A program made the position numbers and the translations under genes. From a virus, in the IMG/VR virus record IMGVR_UViG_3300032462_001188, positions 1-20,653 of that record: a stretch of DNA of 20,653 bases. One strand, 5' to 3'. Position 1 is the stretch's first letter. Each line of letters opens with the position of its first letter. Below, one piece after another: positions 6,372 to 13,697 of the stretch. The notes below the pieces were generated by a model, which saw only the letters and a program-made list of their open reading frames with translations, made no database searches and was not told the origin of the DNA.

Positions 6372-8540
6372 TTATACCCATTTTTCGTATCTCTCCCAAG
6401 CATCATAATCTTTTAGTTCTCCCCAGTTTTTACCTACTTCCGTAGATACCTTCATCCTTACGCTCTTCATTTGAAACCCGAAATACTTTTCTGTGTCAGG
6501 GTTATTACAAATGTTGAGCATGATGGGTACTACTTTGTGTACGTCCTTGGGTTTTATAATATACCCGAGGGAATCATGTACTGTGTATACCTGCAAGAAG
6601 TCTTTGGGTAGATTTCCTTTTATTCTCTCCGAGTGTGCAACTACCGAAGAGAACTGTGTTAAGTCGGATGACCCGCCTTGTATAGGTGCGTTAACTGATT
6701 GGCGCATAGCCTCTAAATGGAAGCCCAATATACCTTCTTTCTTAGCCTCCATGAAGGTGTACATTGCATCCGGTAATCTTCTCCTCCTACCAAATACATT
6801 TGAAACATATCCATTCTTTCGGGCAAAAGCATGTTGGGCTTTAATCCATTTAGTTACCTGAGGGTATGACTCAAACCAGGTATTCATAAATTCTTTTGCC
6901 TCTTCGATTGATACTCCTAATTGTTGGGCAAGTTTGTATTCTGTTTCTCCGTAAAGAATACCGAAGTTAATAGTCTTGGCAAATTTCTTTTGAGTTTCCC
7001 AAAAATAGTTGTCGGGGTGATTCTCATCCTTTAGAATAGATTTGACTTTGTTATAGAGGTCTATTCCACCATTGATTTTACAGGCCGTAGCCACGTGAAT
7101 GTTGTAATCTCTTTGGAATATCTCAATCATTGCAATATCCTGCGCCATCTCTGCTACTAATCGAAGCTCTGCCTGTGAATAATCGAACTCAATTAGTAAG
7201 TAACCCGGAGGAGGTATAAACATTTTCTTGATGTCGGCAGCAGTAGTTCCTCTAGGTATGTTCTGCAGGTTGGGGTCCTTTGAAGATAGACGGCCTGTTA
7301 CTGTTCCATGTACTAAAAAATTACCATAGATTATATTGTCCTGGGTTCTTCTGTTTAACATACCCTGGACATAGGTAGAGTTCAATTGCTTAAGACTCCT
7401 GCTCTTCATGAGTAATTCCATGAAGCCTGATTTATCTGTAATCTGTAATTGTAATAGTACCTCTTCATCTACTGAGGCTCTATCGGAAGTTACCTTAGTC
7501 TGTTTGTTCTTTGTGTACTTAATAACATCAAGATTAAGGCCCTTGCGACTGAAGAATAAGAAGTCAGCTAATTGGACCGTGCTGCCGAAGTTTATCGGTT
7601 CTAATCTCTCTCTGTCTTTCTTGGTAGTTATATTACCTGCTATGTATTGGTTTAGTTTCTTCTCAGCATTCAAAGCTACTCGGTCATTACCTGATTCTTT
7701 TGCTACCTCTATCTTCTCCTCAATTTCTTTAAGTAGGGTTACAAGAACTTTTCTTTTTCGGGATTTCTCATATCTCAGGACTCTTGGAAATTTTCTTAGT
7801 TGAACCTCTACATCAGCTATTCGACCCACATAAGATTCAGACAATGCTTCTAAGTATGGGCCATCTACATTGATGCCTCTAAATTCTAAGTCATTCAATA
7901 CTTTTGTTCTGAGGGGTCCGGCTAAACTTCTGAATAATCTGTATAGGCCCAAGCTTTGTAGATTCTTCTCGAACCTTAGCATCAATCTCAGAGTTAAGTC
8001 TGTGTCAAGAGCATTACGTTCTGCTAGAGGTTGTAAAGGAATGTTGCCCCATCCATGTTGACGGGCTAATAGTTCTGTATCATCCTTGAAGCCTGCAAAT
8101 TCATCAAACATTACATTAACTGTATTGCCTAGGCCATGGGGTCTTTCTTCATCCAATAAGTGTTTAGCTAGCATGGCATCGAAATTTCTTCCGACCATCT
8201 CCCATCCATACTTCTTCCACCATTTACCCTCGAATGCCAGGTTCCAACCTATCTTGGTTATCTTCTCATTGATGATGAGATTCTCGGCTAAGTAATCAAG
8301 TATATTTATGTAGTCTTTGTTGAAGGGCGACTCACTATGCTTAAGGGGTATAACAATTGAATACCCTGGTTGGAAAGACATACCTATGATAGTGGGCCAA
8401 GATTCATCAGAGTGAAAAGGTTCGGCATTAGTTTCAAAGTCATGGCTAAAGTAACCTGTCTTTTTAGTATGTTTTACAGCCTCCTTAATTTCTGACCAGT
8501 GTTTGGCTATGATAAATTGATGGGTTGATTTAGACCGCAT
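6372..8540 (-). CDS. polA: Family A DNA polymerase with 3'-5' exonuclease domain
   Basis: A 722-residue PolA-type replicase: a DEDD exonuclease domain (about 1-190), thumb region (about 200-400) and palm/fingers (about 405-722). Motif A is EFDYSQAELR (D453). Motif B is KTINFGILYG with K522, F526 and Y530; Phe at the F762 position predicts discrimination against dideoxynucleotides. Motif C is VHDS (D656), with Ser replacing the usual Glu. The exonuclease keeps D34/E36 and D179, but has E104 at the ExoII Asp position and R175 where the ExoIII Tyr is expected. There is no 5' nuclease domain; a separate FEN gene supplies that. The start overlaps the dCMP deaminase gene by 11 nt. Confidence 0.95.
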   Translation of the reverse strand: MRSKSTHQFIIAKHWSEIKEAVKHTKKTGYFSHDFETNAEPFHSDESWPTIIGMSFQPGYSIVIPLKHSESPFNKDYINILDYLAENLIINEKITKIGWNLAFEGKWWKKYGWEMVGRNFDAMLAKHLLDEERPHGLGNTVNVMFDEFAGFKDDTELLARQHGWGNIPLQPLAERNALDTDLTLRLMLRFEKNLQSLGLYRLFRSLAGPLRTKVLNDLEFRGINVDGPYLEALSESYVGRIADVEVQLRKFPRVLRYEKSRKRKVLVTLLKEIEEKIEVAKESGNDRVALNAEKKLNQYIAGNITTKKDRERLEPINFGSTVQLADFLFFSRKGLNLDVIKYTKNKQTKVTSDRASVDEEVLLQLQITDKSGFMELLMKSRSLKQLNSTYVQGMLNRRTQDNIIYGNFLVHGTVTGRLSSKDPNLQNIPRGTTAADIKKMFIPPPGYLLIEFDYSQAELRLVAEMAQDIAMIEIFQRDYNIHVATACKINGGIDLYNKVKSILKDENHPDNYFWETQKKFAKTINFGILYGETEYKLAQQLGVSIEEAKEFMNTWFESYPQVTKWIKAQHAFARKNGYVSNVFGRRRRLPDAMYTFMEAKKEGILGFHLEAMRQSVNAPIQGGSSDLTQFSSVVAHSERIKGNLPKDFLQVYTVHDSLGYIIKPKDVHKVVPIMLNICNNPDTEKYFGFQMKSVRMKVSTEVGKNWGELKDYDAWERYEKWV

Positions 8541-8964
8541 AGTACCTCCTTACCTTAATATCTCTACCTATTAAAAAGTCTACCCCATCCTTTAATCTAT
8601 ATGGGTGTTCATATACTACCTCCTTAATTCGAGCCTCATGGATTATGTGGGCACAATCAAGACAAGGGGCATGAGTCACATATAGGGTTAGGGGTAAATT
8701 AAATTCATCTACTCCTAGGTATTTACGTAGGAACTGGATTGCATTTGATTCTGCGTGTGTGGCTATTGTGCAGGGTTTATCCACGTCACATATTTCGGTG
8801 CAGGGCTTTTCATTGGGTGCAGGTTGTCCATTATAACCCGATGATACAATTCTACCCTCATAGGTTATAATACAACCAACGTTCAACCTTTTGCAAGTTG
8901 AACGTTGGCCCATCAATTTGGCAATTTCCATTGAGGTTATATCTCTCTTATTACTTTGGGCCAT
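8530..8964 (-). CDS. dCMP deaminase
   Basis: A 144-residue zinc-dependent deoxycytidylate deaminase (dCMP to dUMP). HAES at 70-73 holds the zinc His and catalytic Glu72, and APCLDC at 99-104 gives the two zinc cysteines C101 and C104. RSTC..LNVG (21-30) and SGYNGQP (42-48) match the substrate-binding motifs. Extra cysteines C55, C59 and C65 could form a second metal site, as in T4 dCMP deaminase. It overlaps the upstream TS-like gene by 14 nt. A promoter-like element starts 27 nt upstream of its ATG. A perfect 12-bp inverted repeat lies in codons 19-30. Confidence 0.93.
   Translation of the reverse strand: MAQSNKRDITSMEIAKLMGQRSTCKRLNVGCIITYEGRIVSSGYNGQPAPNEKPCTEICDVDKPCTIATHAESNAIQFLRKYLGVDEFNLPLTLYVTHAPCLDCAHIIHEARIKEVVYEHPYRLKDGVDFLIGRDIKVRRYYAV
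8876..8908. repeat. Perfect 12-bp inverted repeat inside the dCMP deaminase gene
   Basis: CCAACGTTCAAC (8876-8887) and GTTGAACGTTGG (8897-8908) are exact reverse complements with a 9-base spacer. The stem would form early in the deaminase mRNA, about 57 nt into the coding sequence. It overlaps codons for the conserved RSTC...VG motif, so coincidence cannot be excluded. Confidence 0.8.
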
Positions 8965-9727
8965 GGTTTTTTAGTTTTCCTATTTCTATGTCAAAGATAT
9001 GCAAATTAGATATAAACATACAAAATTCTCCCAACAATAATTCGGGTATACTCACTTGGGTTCTAACCCATTCTGCGAGTCTTACCGCTAAATATATATC
9101 ATCCCTAAAGTGTCTGAGGTAGTCACATGAACGAATATGATAATTGAGGTTCAAACGTCCATTTCTGATGATGAAATGGTAGCCTATAGTGCAGGGAATC
9201 CTCCCTTTGTGAGAAGCACCTGTATCCTCGGGAAAGAATACTGGGAGGTAGGCCTGTCTTGTATGTGGTTCTCTCTTAATTAACTCGACCACCGAGTTTA
9301 AATCCCCGTAGTCGTATCGAATACCTCGGTTGGGGAATACTTCTGAGGTTTGTCCGGCATGCTTGGGCCAGAATCTTTCCATGTACGTGTGACTAAACTT
9401 TTCAGCTTGTGTGCGAATTTGATTATCTCTTCCATAGAAAGGCCAGTGTTTATATGACTCTCCTGGGTTGAGGGGTTTTCCTGAAATTCTTTCATCGAAG
9501 TGTATATTAGCCCAGGGGCAATTAGGTTGTATTTGTCCTACCAGATTAACTAAACTATTATCAGTAGGCATGGGTGCAGATATAACTATGTTGTTTATCT
9601 CATAGAAATCTCTTGGAGGTTTAATACCCTGCCATGATTCTGTTGCAACTATTGAACCCTTTATTCTTAGTTGTTCTTCTACTTCGGCTATCGCATCACG
9701 TAGGGTGTTCTCTCTTATGGCAATCAT
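8951..9727 (-). CDS. Thymidylate synthase-fold enzyme, possible dCMP hydroxymethylase
   Basis: A 258-residue TS-superfamily protein. Landmarks aligned to E. coli ThyA are: the REPHTRQAY segment (152-160) at the phosphate-binding Arg pair; catalytic C179 in RIPC; the FIIRNGRL strand (185-192); IRSCD (198-202, ThyA R166-D169); and NLHIF (241-245) at the ThyA HLY motif. Counting from the RSCD motif, the position of dUMP-specifying N177 is D210 (in RDDI). An Asp there marks T4 dCMP hydroxymethylase (D179) and engineered dCMP-using TS. The protein may therefore act on dCMP, making methyl- or hydroxymethyl-dCMP, rather than dTMP from dUMP. The ATG overlaps the upstream TS-like gene in an ATGA. Confidence 0.8.
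   Translation of the reverse strand: MIAIRENTLRDAIAEVEEQLRIKGSIVATESWQGIKPPRDFYEINNIVISAPMPTDNSLVNLVGQIQPNCPWANIHFDERISGKPLNPGESYKHWPFYGRDNQIRTQAEKFSHTYMERFWPKHAGQTSEVFPNRGIRYDYGDLNSVVELIKREPHTRQAYLPVFFPEDTGASHKGRIPCTIGYHFIIRNGRLNLNYHIRSCDYLRHFRDDIYLAVRLAEWVRTQVSIPELLLGEFCMFISNLHIFDIEIGKLKNHGPK
8992..9025 (-). promoter_or_regulatory. Bacteroidota-type promoter before the dCMP deaminase gene
   Basis: On the minus strand TTTTG (9021-9025) is followed after exactly 21 bases by TATCTTTG (8992-8999), fitting the Bacteroidota TTTG / TAnnTTTG consensus. It sits in the 3' end of the TS-like gene, with the -7 element 27 nt from the deaminase ATG. It could give separate transcription of deaminase and DNA polymerase. 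Confidence 0.55.
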
Positions 9728-10716
9728 TTCTTGACTTTCTTTTTCTTCTTCTTTTTAGGCAACTCATTTACTACCTCTACTTTTTTAGTTCGAGTGTTTA
9801 TTGAGTTCTCTTTTCTATACTTGGCCCTTTCTTTAGGTGATACCATGCCATCAGGGTATATAGATTCGGGAAATAGAATAAGTTGTTTAGCCTTCAAGGA
9901 CTTAACCCCTGACACAGGCCATCCATTTTCATCTTTCTGTAATTGCATTGCCGACCTTAAGAAAGTCTTGAAGGTCATCTTCAATGCCTCAGGTTTCTTG
10001 AATACTTTGAAAGTCTTTAATACCTTCTTTTGAAATCTACCCAGCTTTCCTTTATAGGGCCTCAATACTCTCTTAAGTTTTCGGTAGTTATCATACATAA
10101 TAACCGCTTCTGCTGCAATGTAGAATGAGGGTGCAATAAAATGAAGTTCTACTTGATGGTCGGGGCCATATACATATTCAACCATTCTCTCAACCATCAA
10201 GAAATCGAAGGCTAATCTCTTAGTTACCTCCGATACCCTAACTGTGAATACCACAATAGGTTTTGGGTTGTCAATTCTCTTGGTAAATATTAAAGAGATT
10301 AAACAATCCTTACCTGAACCGTGGTAGTTTTTAAAGTGGTATGAATAGTTATAGCTTTTCGCTTTCTTACCCTGACGCATATTAATCTCTGACTTCACTA
10401 AATCTAGGTAATCAACATCAAGGTAATTGTTCTTAAGACCTGACCATTTCTTATCAGAGTAGCCTAGGATATAACCGAAATCAAACTCGGGGTCCATTCT
10501 ACAATCTCTTACAATAACCATGTTATTGTAGGATAAAAATTCTGGCCCATAGATACCTCCTCCTCTAGCCCATATCTCTTTCTCTTCACAAAGTAGATAT
10601 TCATTTACTCCTGCCCAGGCTTCATGAAGGTTATCGAAGATAAGGGTTTTTGTGGAGTCTCTGTCTGTGACTTCGGGCTTAATAGCCCTCTTTTTGCCGG
10701 TTGAGATTCTTCTCAT
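9724..10716 (-). CDS. Divergent thymidylate synthase-fold paralogue with lysine-rich tail
   Basis: A 330-residue protein whose middle lines up almost without gaps with the neighbouring TS-like protein. KDC at 136-138 takes the place of the PC catalytic motif, RVSE (160-163) the place of RSCD, and D171 falls exactly at the N177/D210 position. The ThyA HLY motif is degraded (PSFY, 196-199). GGGIYGPEF (52-60) could correspond to the N-terminal TS loop. After about residue 210 comes a basic extension ending in seven lysines then VKK. It may be a modified-base enzyme, a regulatory or partner subunit for the adjacent enzyme, or catalytically dead. The TS-fold assignment is my alignment by eye. It overlaps the upstream dUTPase gene by 38 nt and the downstream TS-like gene by 4. 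Confidence 0.55.
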   Translation of the reverse strand: MRRISTGKKRAIKPEVTDRDSTKTLIFDNLHEAWAGVNEYLLCEEKEIWARGGGIYGPEFLSYNNMVIVRDCRMDPEFDFGYILGYSDKKWSGLKNNYLDVDYLDLVKSEINMRQGKKAKSYNYSYHFKNYHGSGKDCLISLIFTKRIDNPKPIVVFTVRVSEVTKRLAFDFLMVERMVEYVYGPDHQVELHFIAPSFYIAAEAVIMYDNYRKLKRVLRPYKGKLGRFQKKVLKTFKVFKKPEALKMTFKTFLRSAMQLQKDENGWPVSGVKSLKAKQLILFPESIYPDGMVSPKERAKYRKENSINTRTKKVEVVNELPKKKKKKKVKK

Positions 10717-11515
10717 GTTTGTTTATATAATTTTTAAGGGTTGACATTTCATTTACTCCGTACATATCCAGCAATTGCAGGTATGACATAAACCAAGTGC
10801 AGAGGCTTCTTCTTAAGTCAATCTCATTGATGGGTACTTCTTCTGCCCTCCAATATTTAGACTTCATCATGTTTAGTGACGTGTATAGGTTTTGTATTAC
10901 CTGAAAGTTTAAGCCATCCAAAACCGGTGAGGCTTCCTGGCTTAATCTTCTTCCAGCAACATTCAAATAACTATCATCTTCATGGGTTAAAGTTACATTT
11001 GTTCGGGTAATATTCAATTGATACGCACCCCATCTAATATTCTGTACCCTTGCTAGTTGCAACATTGAAGCCAGTAGATTGTCCTCTATCCAATAACCCG
11101 AGGCTTTGTATTCATCTCCTAGTTCATCCACAAACTGATGTTCTATATACCTCTCCAATTCACTTACTCTTACCCCTGCATATATCAATAGCTCTAGGGC
11201 AAAACAAAAAGTGTCGGCTATTTCTTCATTGAATCCATCGAGTTTAGTTAAAAATTCGGGAGTTGTTGTAAAGCCTCTTTCATGTCTAAGCTCTACTAAT
11301 TCTGCTAGGGCTATTCGAGCCTCGACTAATTCCTCTACATAAAAACCTGAGAGCTCTCTGAAAAAGGATTGGGATTCTTTTGTTTCGAGGTGTAAAGCTA
11401 CGGTTTCAATTACAGGTAATTGGCTTTTTGATATTAGGAGTTCTATAAACTCATGCTGCTTTCGATACATAAGTTCAAACCCATTGCCATCGAATATTTC
11501 TAGTTGTTCTTCCAT
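10679..11515 (-). CDS. Dimeric dUTPase/dCTPase (all-alpha NTP pyrophosphatase)
   Basis: A 278-residue enzyme of the dimeric dUTPase family, which includes T4 gp56 dCTPase-dUTPase. Metal ligands are in EELVEA (E61, E62, E65) and NEEIAD (E97, E98, D101), flanked by long helices. The C-terminus YINKHEKNLNRQKEGY matches the family's closing motif (YxxKNxLNxxRQxxGY). It would cleave dUTP and/or dCTP to the monophosphates, feeding the TS-fold enzymes and dCMP deaminase directly downstream. The substrate choice cannot be read by eye. If it uses dCTP, it would deplete normal dCTP, as in T4. The start overlaps the upstream gene's stop by one base (TAATG). Confidence 0.78.
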   Translation of the reverse strand: MEEQLEIFDGNGFELMYRKQHEFIELLISKSQLPVIETVALHLETKESQSFFRELSGFYVEELVEARIALAELVELRHERGFTTTPEFLTKLDGFNEEIADTFCFALELLIYAGVRVSELERYIEHQFVDELGDEYKASGYWIEDNLLASMLQLARVQNIRWGAYQLNITRTNVTLTHEDDSYLNVAGRRLSQEASPVLDGLNFQVIQNLYTSLNMMKSKYWRAEEVPINEIDLRRSLCTWFMSYLQLLDMYGVNEMSTLKNYINKHEKNLNRQKEGY

Positions 11516-11922
11516 TAGTTTTTATTTTTGTATAAGCGTGTAACAAAGGCTTTATCCGAGTCTGGAAATTTCTTTAGTACCAGTCTAAGGGTTTTCTTTA
11601 AGGAGTATTCTTTCTTTTTGTACTTACGAATCAACTTAGGTACTTGTATAGTTGGGTTCTCCTCATCTGGTATATCTTTCTCTACGTCCTTGAACGTTAT
11701 AGTTTCTTCGAGTTTCTCCCTTTTCAATTTGGCTTTCTGACTGAGCGCAATAAGGCATAACTCCGAATCCCCGCAAGATACGCATTCAGGTGCTTTCACA
11801 TCATGGTGCTTACCGAAGCAGGGGTCTTCAAGGGTTCCTATTTTTGAGAAGTCTAGGGGTTTTGTTATATCCTTAAACTCTTTGTTCTTACTGAGTTTTT
11901 TACGGGGTGTTCTTTTCTTCAT
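11515..11922 (-). CDS. Small Cys-motif protein of unknown function
   Basis: A 135-residue basic protein of no family I can name. A compact cysteine cluster at about residues 35-56 (DPCFGKHHD, then CVSCGDSELC) could bind zinc or an iron-sulfur cluster. The rest is lysine-rich, with a helical C-terminus (SLKKTLRLVLKKFPD). It lies between the SF2 helicase and dUTPase genes. Basic charge plus a metal-knuckle-like motif suggests nucleic-acid binding, but this is inference. Its leader carries AGGCATACTATA 10 nt before the ATG, a 12-mer also found before the possible UvsY-like gene. Confidence 0.65.
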   Translation of the reverse strand: MKKRTPRKKLSKNKEFKDITKPLDFSKIGTLEDPCFGKHHDVKAPECVSCGDSELCLIALSQKAKLKREKLEETITFKDVEKDIPDEENPTIQVPKLIRKYKKKEYSLKKTLRLVLKKFPDSDKAFVTRLYKNKN

Positions 11923-11943
11923 AACGTATATATATAGTATGCC

Positions 11944-13380
11944 TTATTTACCAAGAATTTTAATTTTTAAGTTTTGGGCTTTGTAATAGCCCAGTCTATG
12001 CTTAGAATGCCTCTTTAAATACTTGCCCTCATCCATGAAGTCAACAAAGTATTTCACTTTCTTACCCTCCTTCTTTCTCATTGCTCTACCCAAGATTTGT
12101 AGTGGGTCTTTAGGGTCATCACCTCCTGCGGCATTTATTACGGTTTCTGTTAGAGGTAGATTCATACCCCTTTTAAGGATTAAGGATGATACTAAAACAT
12201 CAATCTTACCTTGCTTGAAGTTCTCTAGGGTTTCCTTCCTTAGTTTCCCTTTACCAGGGTGTAGCCAGTCTATCGTATTCTCTTCTCCTAGTTTTTTTGC
12301 AAGATATCTATGTAGTTTCTTTATATGCAAGTGGTATCTGCATACTATAAGGATTGGTTTGCGGCCTCTTTTTAGTGCGTGCTTGACTTCAAGCCAGGTT
12401 TGTTTGTTTCTCTCCTTCGATATAGTAATACCCCTATGGTATTCTCCTTCATAGTCATTGGGTATTTTAATAAGGGTATTGCCATTGCGTATTCTAATTA
12501 TAACCTCAGAAGAATGACCCCTATCAATAAGTTCTCGGTTCGTTATCTCATATCTGACTTCTCCAAATATTTGTCTAAGGTTCTCATGGACAAACTTATG
12601 CTTGGCAAGTTTACCCTCATACATTGTACCGGACATACCAACTCTTACCCAAGCATTTATACACTTCTGAATAACTGATTTGTAGGTTTTACTTTCTGCA
12701 AGGTCGCACTCATCTACAATCAATACCTCTATGCTGGCTAGGAATTTTTTAATTACTGAATCTTCTGCCCGGCTTTTTAAAGACTGAACCATGGCAATTA
12801 CTATGGTATGGTTTAAGTTTATGTTCTTACCCTGACAAAAACCTACTTCATCTATACCCATTACCTCAGGTATCTCTTTCTTAATCTGATTATATAAGTC
12901 AGCTCGGTTAACTAAGAATAGGGTAGGCTTTTTTCTAAAGGCTTTGTATATACCACAAGCAATATGTGTTTTACCTGCATTCGTTGCAGCTTTCACAACT
13001 CCTACGGGGTGTTGTATATCTCCTACTTGGTTATTATAGATAGCAGCTACAGCCTCCATCTGGTATTCTCTTAAGTTAAGGTTTTTAATTACCTCTTCTA
13101 AATCCTTCTTCCAGGTCTTGGTATCTCTATAATCCTCAACTACCACATCACCCCTCTCTATTAAAAAGGGGTATATCTTCTCCAATAAACCAGACTTGAA
13201 AGAACCGTTTTCGGTTATGTATCTTCTGAATCCATCCCAACCTGGTTGCATATACCTCCTTACGAAGAAGGCATTTGGGTCCTTTAATTTGAAATGTTCA
13301 TAGGCAGCTTTCTGTATATCGTAGTTGCCTTCCATCTTTATCCGATTGTTATTGATGGTCAAGTGTACTTCTTTTCTCAT
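11944..13380 (-). CDS. SF2 DNA helicase, UvsW-like
   Basis: A 478-residue superfamily 2 helicase. A Q-motif-like LREYQ (103-107) precedes motif I ATNAGKTH (132-139), motif II DECD (223-226), motif III SGT (250-252), and motif VI QILGRAMRKKEGKK near residue 425. An N-terminal domain of about 95 residues precedes the core, as in T4 UvsW. In the family this enzyme unwinds branched recombination intermediates, reverses forks and removes R-loops, switching phages from origin-dependent to recombination-dependent replication. RecA, SSB and SbcD genes in the same cluster fit this. The ATG overlaps the upstream gene in an ATGA. Confidence 0.88.
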   Translation of the reverse strand: MRKEVHLTINNNRIKMEGNYDIQKAAYEHFKLKDPNAFFVRRYMQPGWDGFRRYITENGSFKSGLLEKIYPFLIERGDVVVEDYRDTKTWKKDLEEVIKNLNLREYQMEAVAAIYNNQVGDIQHPVGVVKAATNAGKTHIACGIYKAFRKKPTLFLVNRADLYNQIKKEIPEVMGIDEVGFCQGKNINLNHTIVIAMVQSLKSRAEDSVIKKFLASIEVLIVDECDLAESKTYKSVIQKCINAWVRVGMSGTMYEGKLAKHKFVHENLRQIFGEVRYEITNRELIDRGHSSEVIIRIRNGNTLIKIPNDYEGEYHRGITISKERNKQTWLEVKHALKRGRKPILIVCRYHLHIKKLHRYLAKKLGEENTIDWLHPGKGKLRKETLENFKQGKIDVLVSSLILKRGMNLPLTETVINAAGGDDPKDPLQILGRAMRKKEGKKVKYFVDFMDEGKYLKRHSKHRLGYYKAQNLKIKILGK

Positions 13381-13697
13381 AGGAGTTCCGATATTTGGGT
13401 TGACATTTCTTCGGGTATAGATTCTTCGAGAGGGTCTTGGAGTTCTCTGAATCTCTCTGCATCAAACCTAGGCTCTACAAACAGGCCAGGAATAACTTTT
13501 TCTATTTGAGGGTTGTGTATCTCCTCTAATAATACACTTAACTTTAAATACCCCTCTGTGGTTATAACCTTAAGAACGTGTCTAATTGTGTAATGCTTTC
13601 CTTTGACTACCCAATTAGGGTAGTGTAAACTTATCTCAACAATCTTATTCTGTTGTATAGTGTCCTCAATACATACTACTTTACTACCTACTTTCAT
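13377..13697 (-). CDS. Small beta-rich protein of unknown function
   Basis: A 106-residue acidic protein. The N-terminal 60 residues (MKVGSKVVCIED..., VKGKHYTIRHVLKV, YLKLSVLLEEIHNP) look like a small SH3-like beta-barrel. The C-terminal part is acidic (FVEPRFDAERFRELQDPLEES). I have an impression of similar small proteins in phages of Bacteroidota but cannot name a family. It overlaps the upstream gene by 14 nt and the SF2 helicase gene by 4, so it is translated as part of the replication cluster. Confidence 0.7.
   Translation of the reverse strand: MKVGSKVVCIEDTIQQNKIVEISLHYPNWVVKGKHYTIRHVLKVITTEGYLKLSVLLEEIHNPQIEKVIPGLFVEPRFDAERFRELQDPLEESIPEEMSTQISELL

Noticed and set aside
8541-8560. 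AAGGAGGT just before the DNA polymerase ATG, a perfect-looking Shine-Dalgarno
   Set aside because: These bases encode the conserved-looking KVRRYY end of dCMP deaminase, and no other gene in the window has such a site. It may be used by chance, but it is not evidence for Shine-Dalgarno-dependent initiation here.
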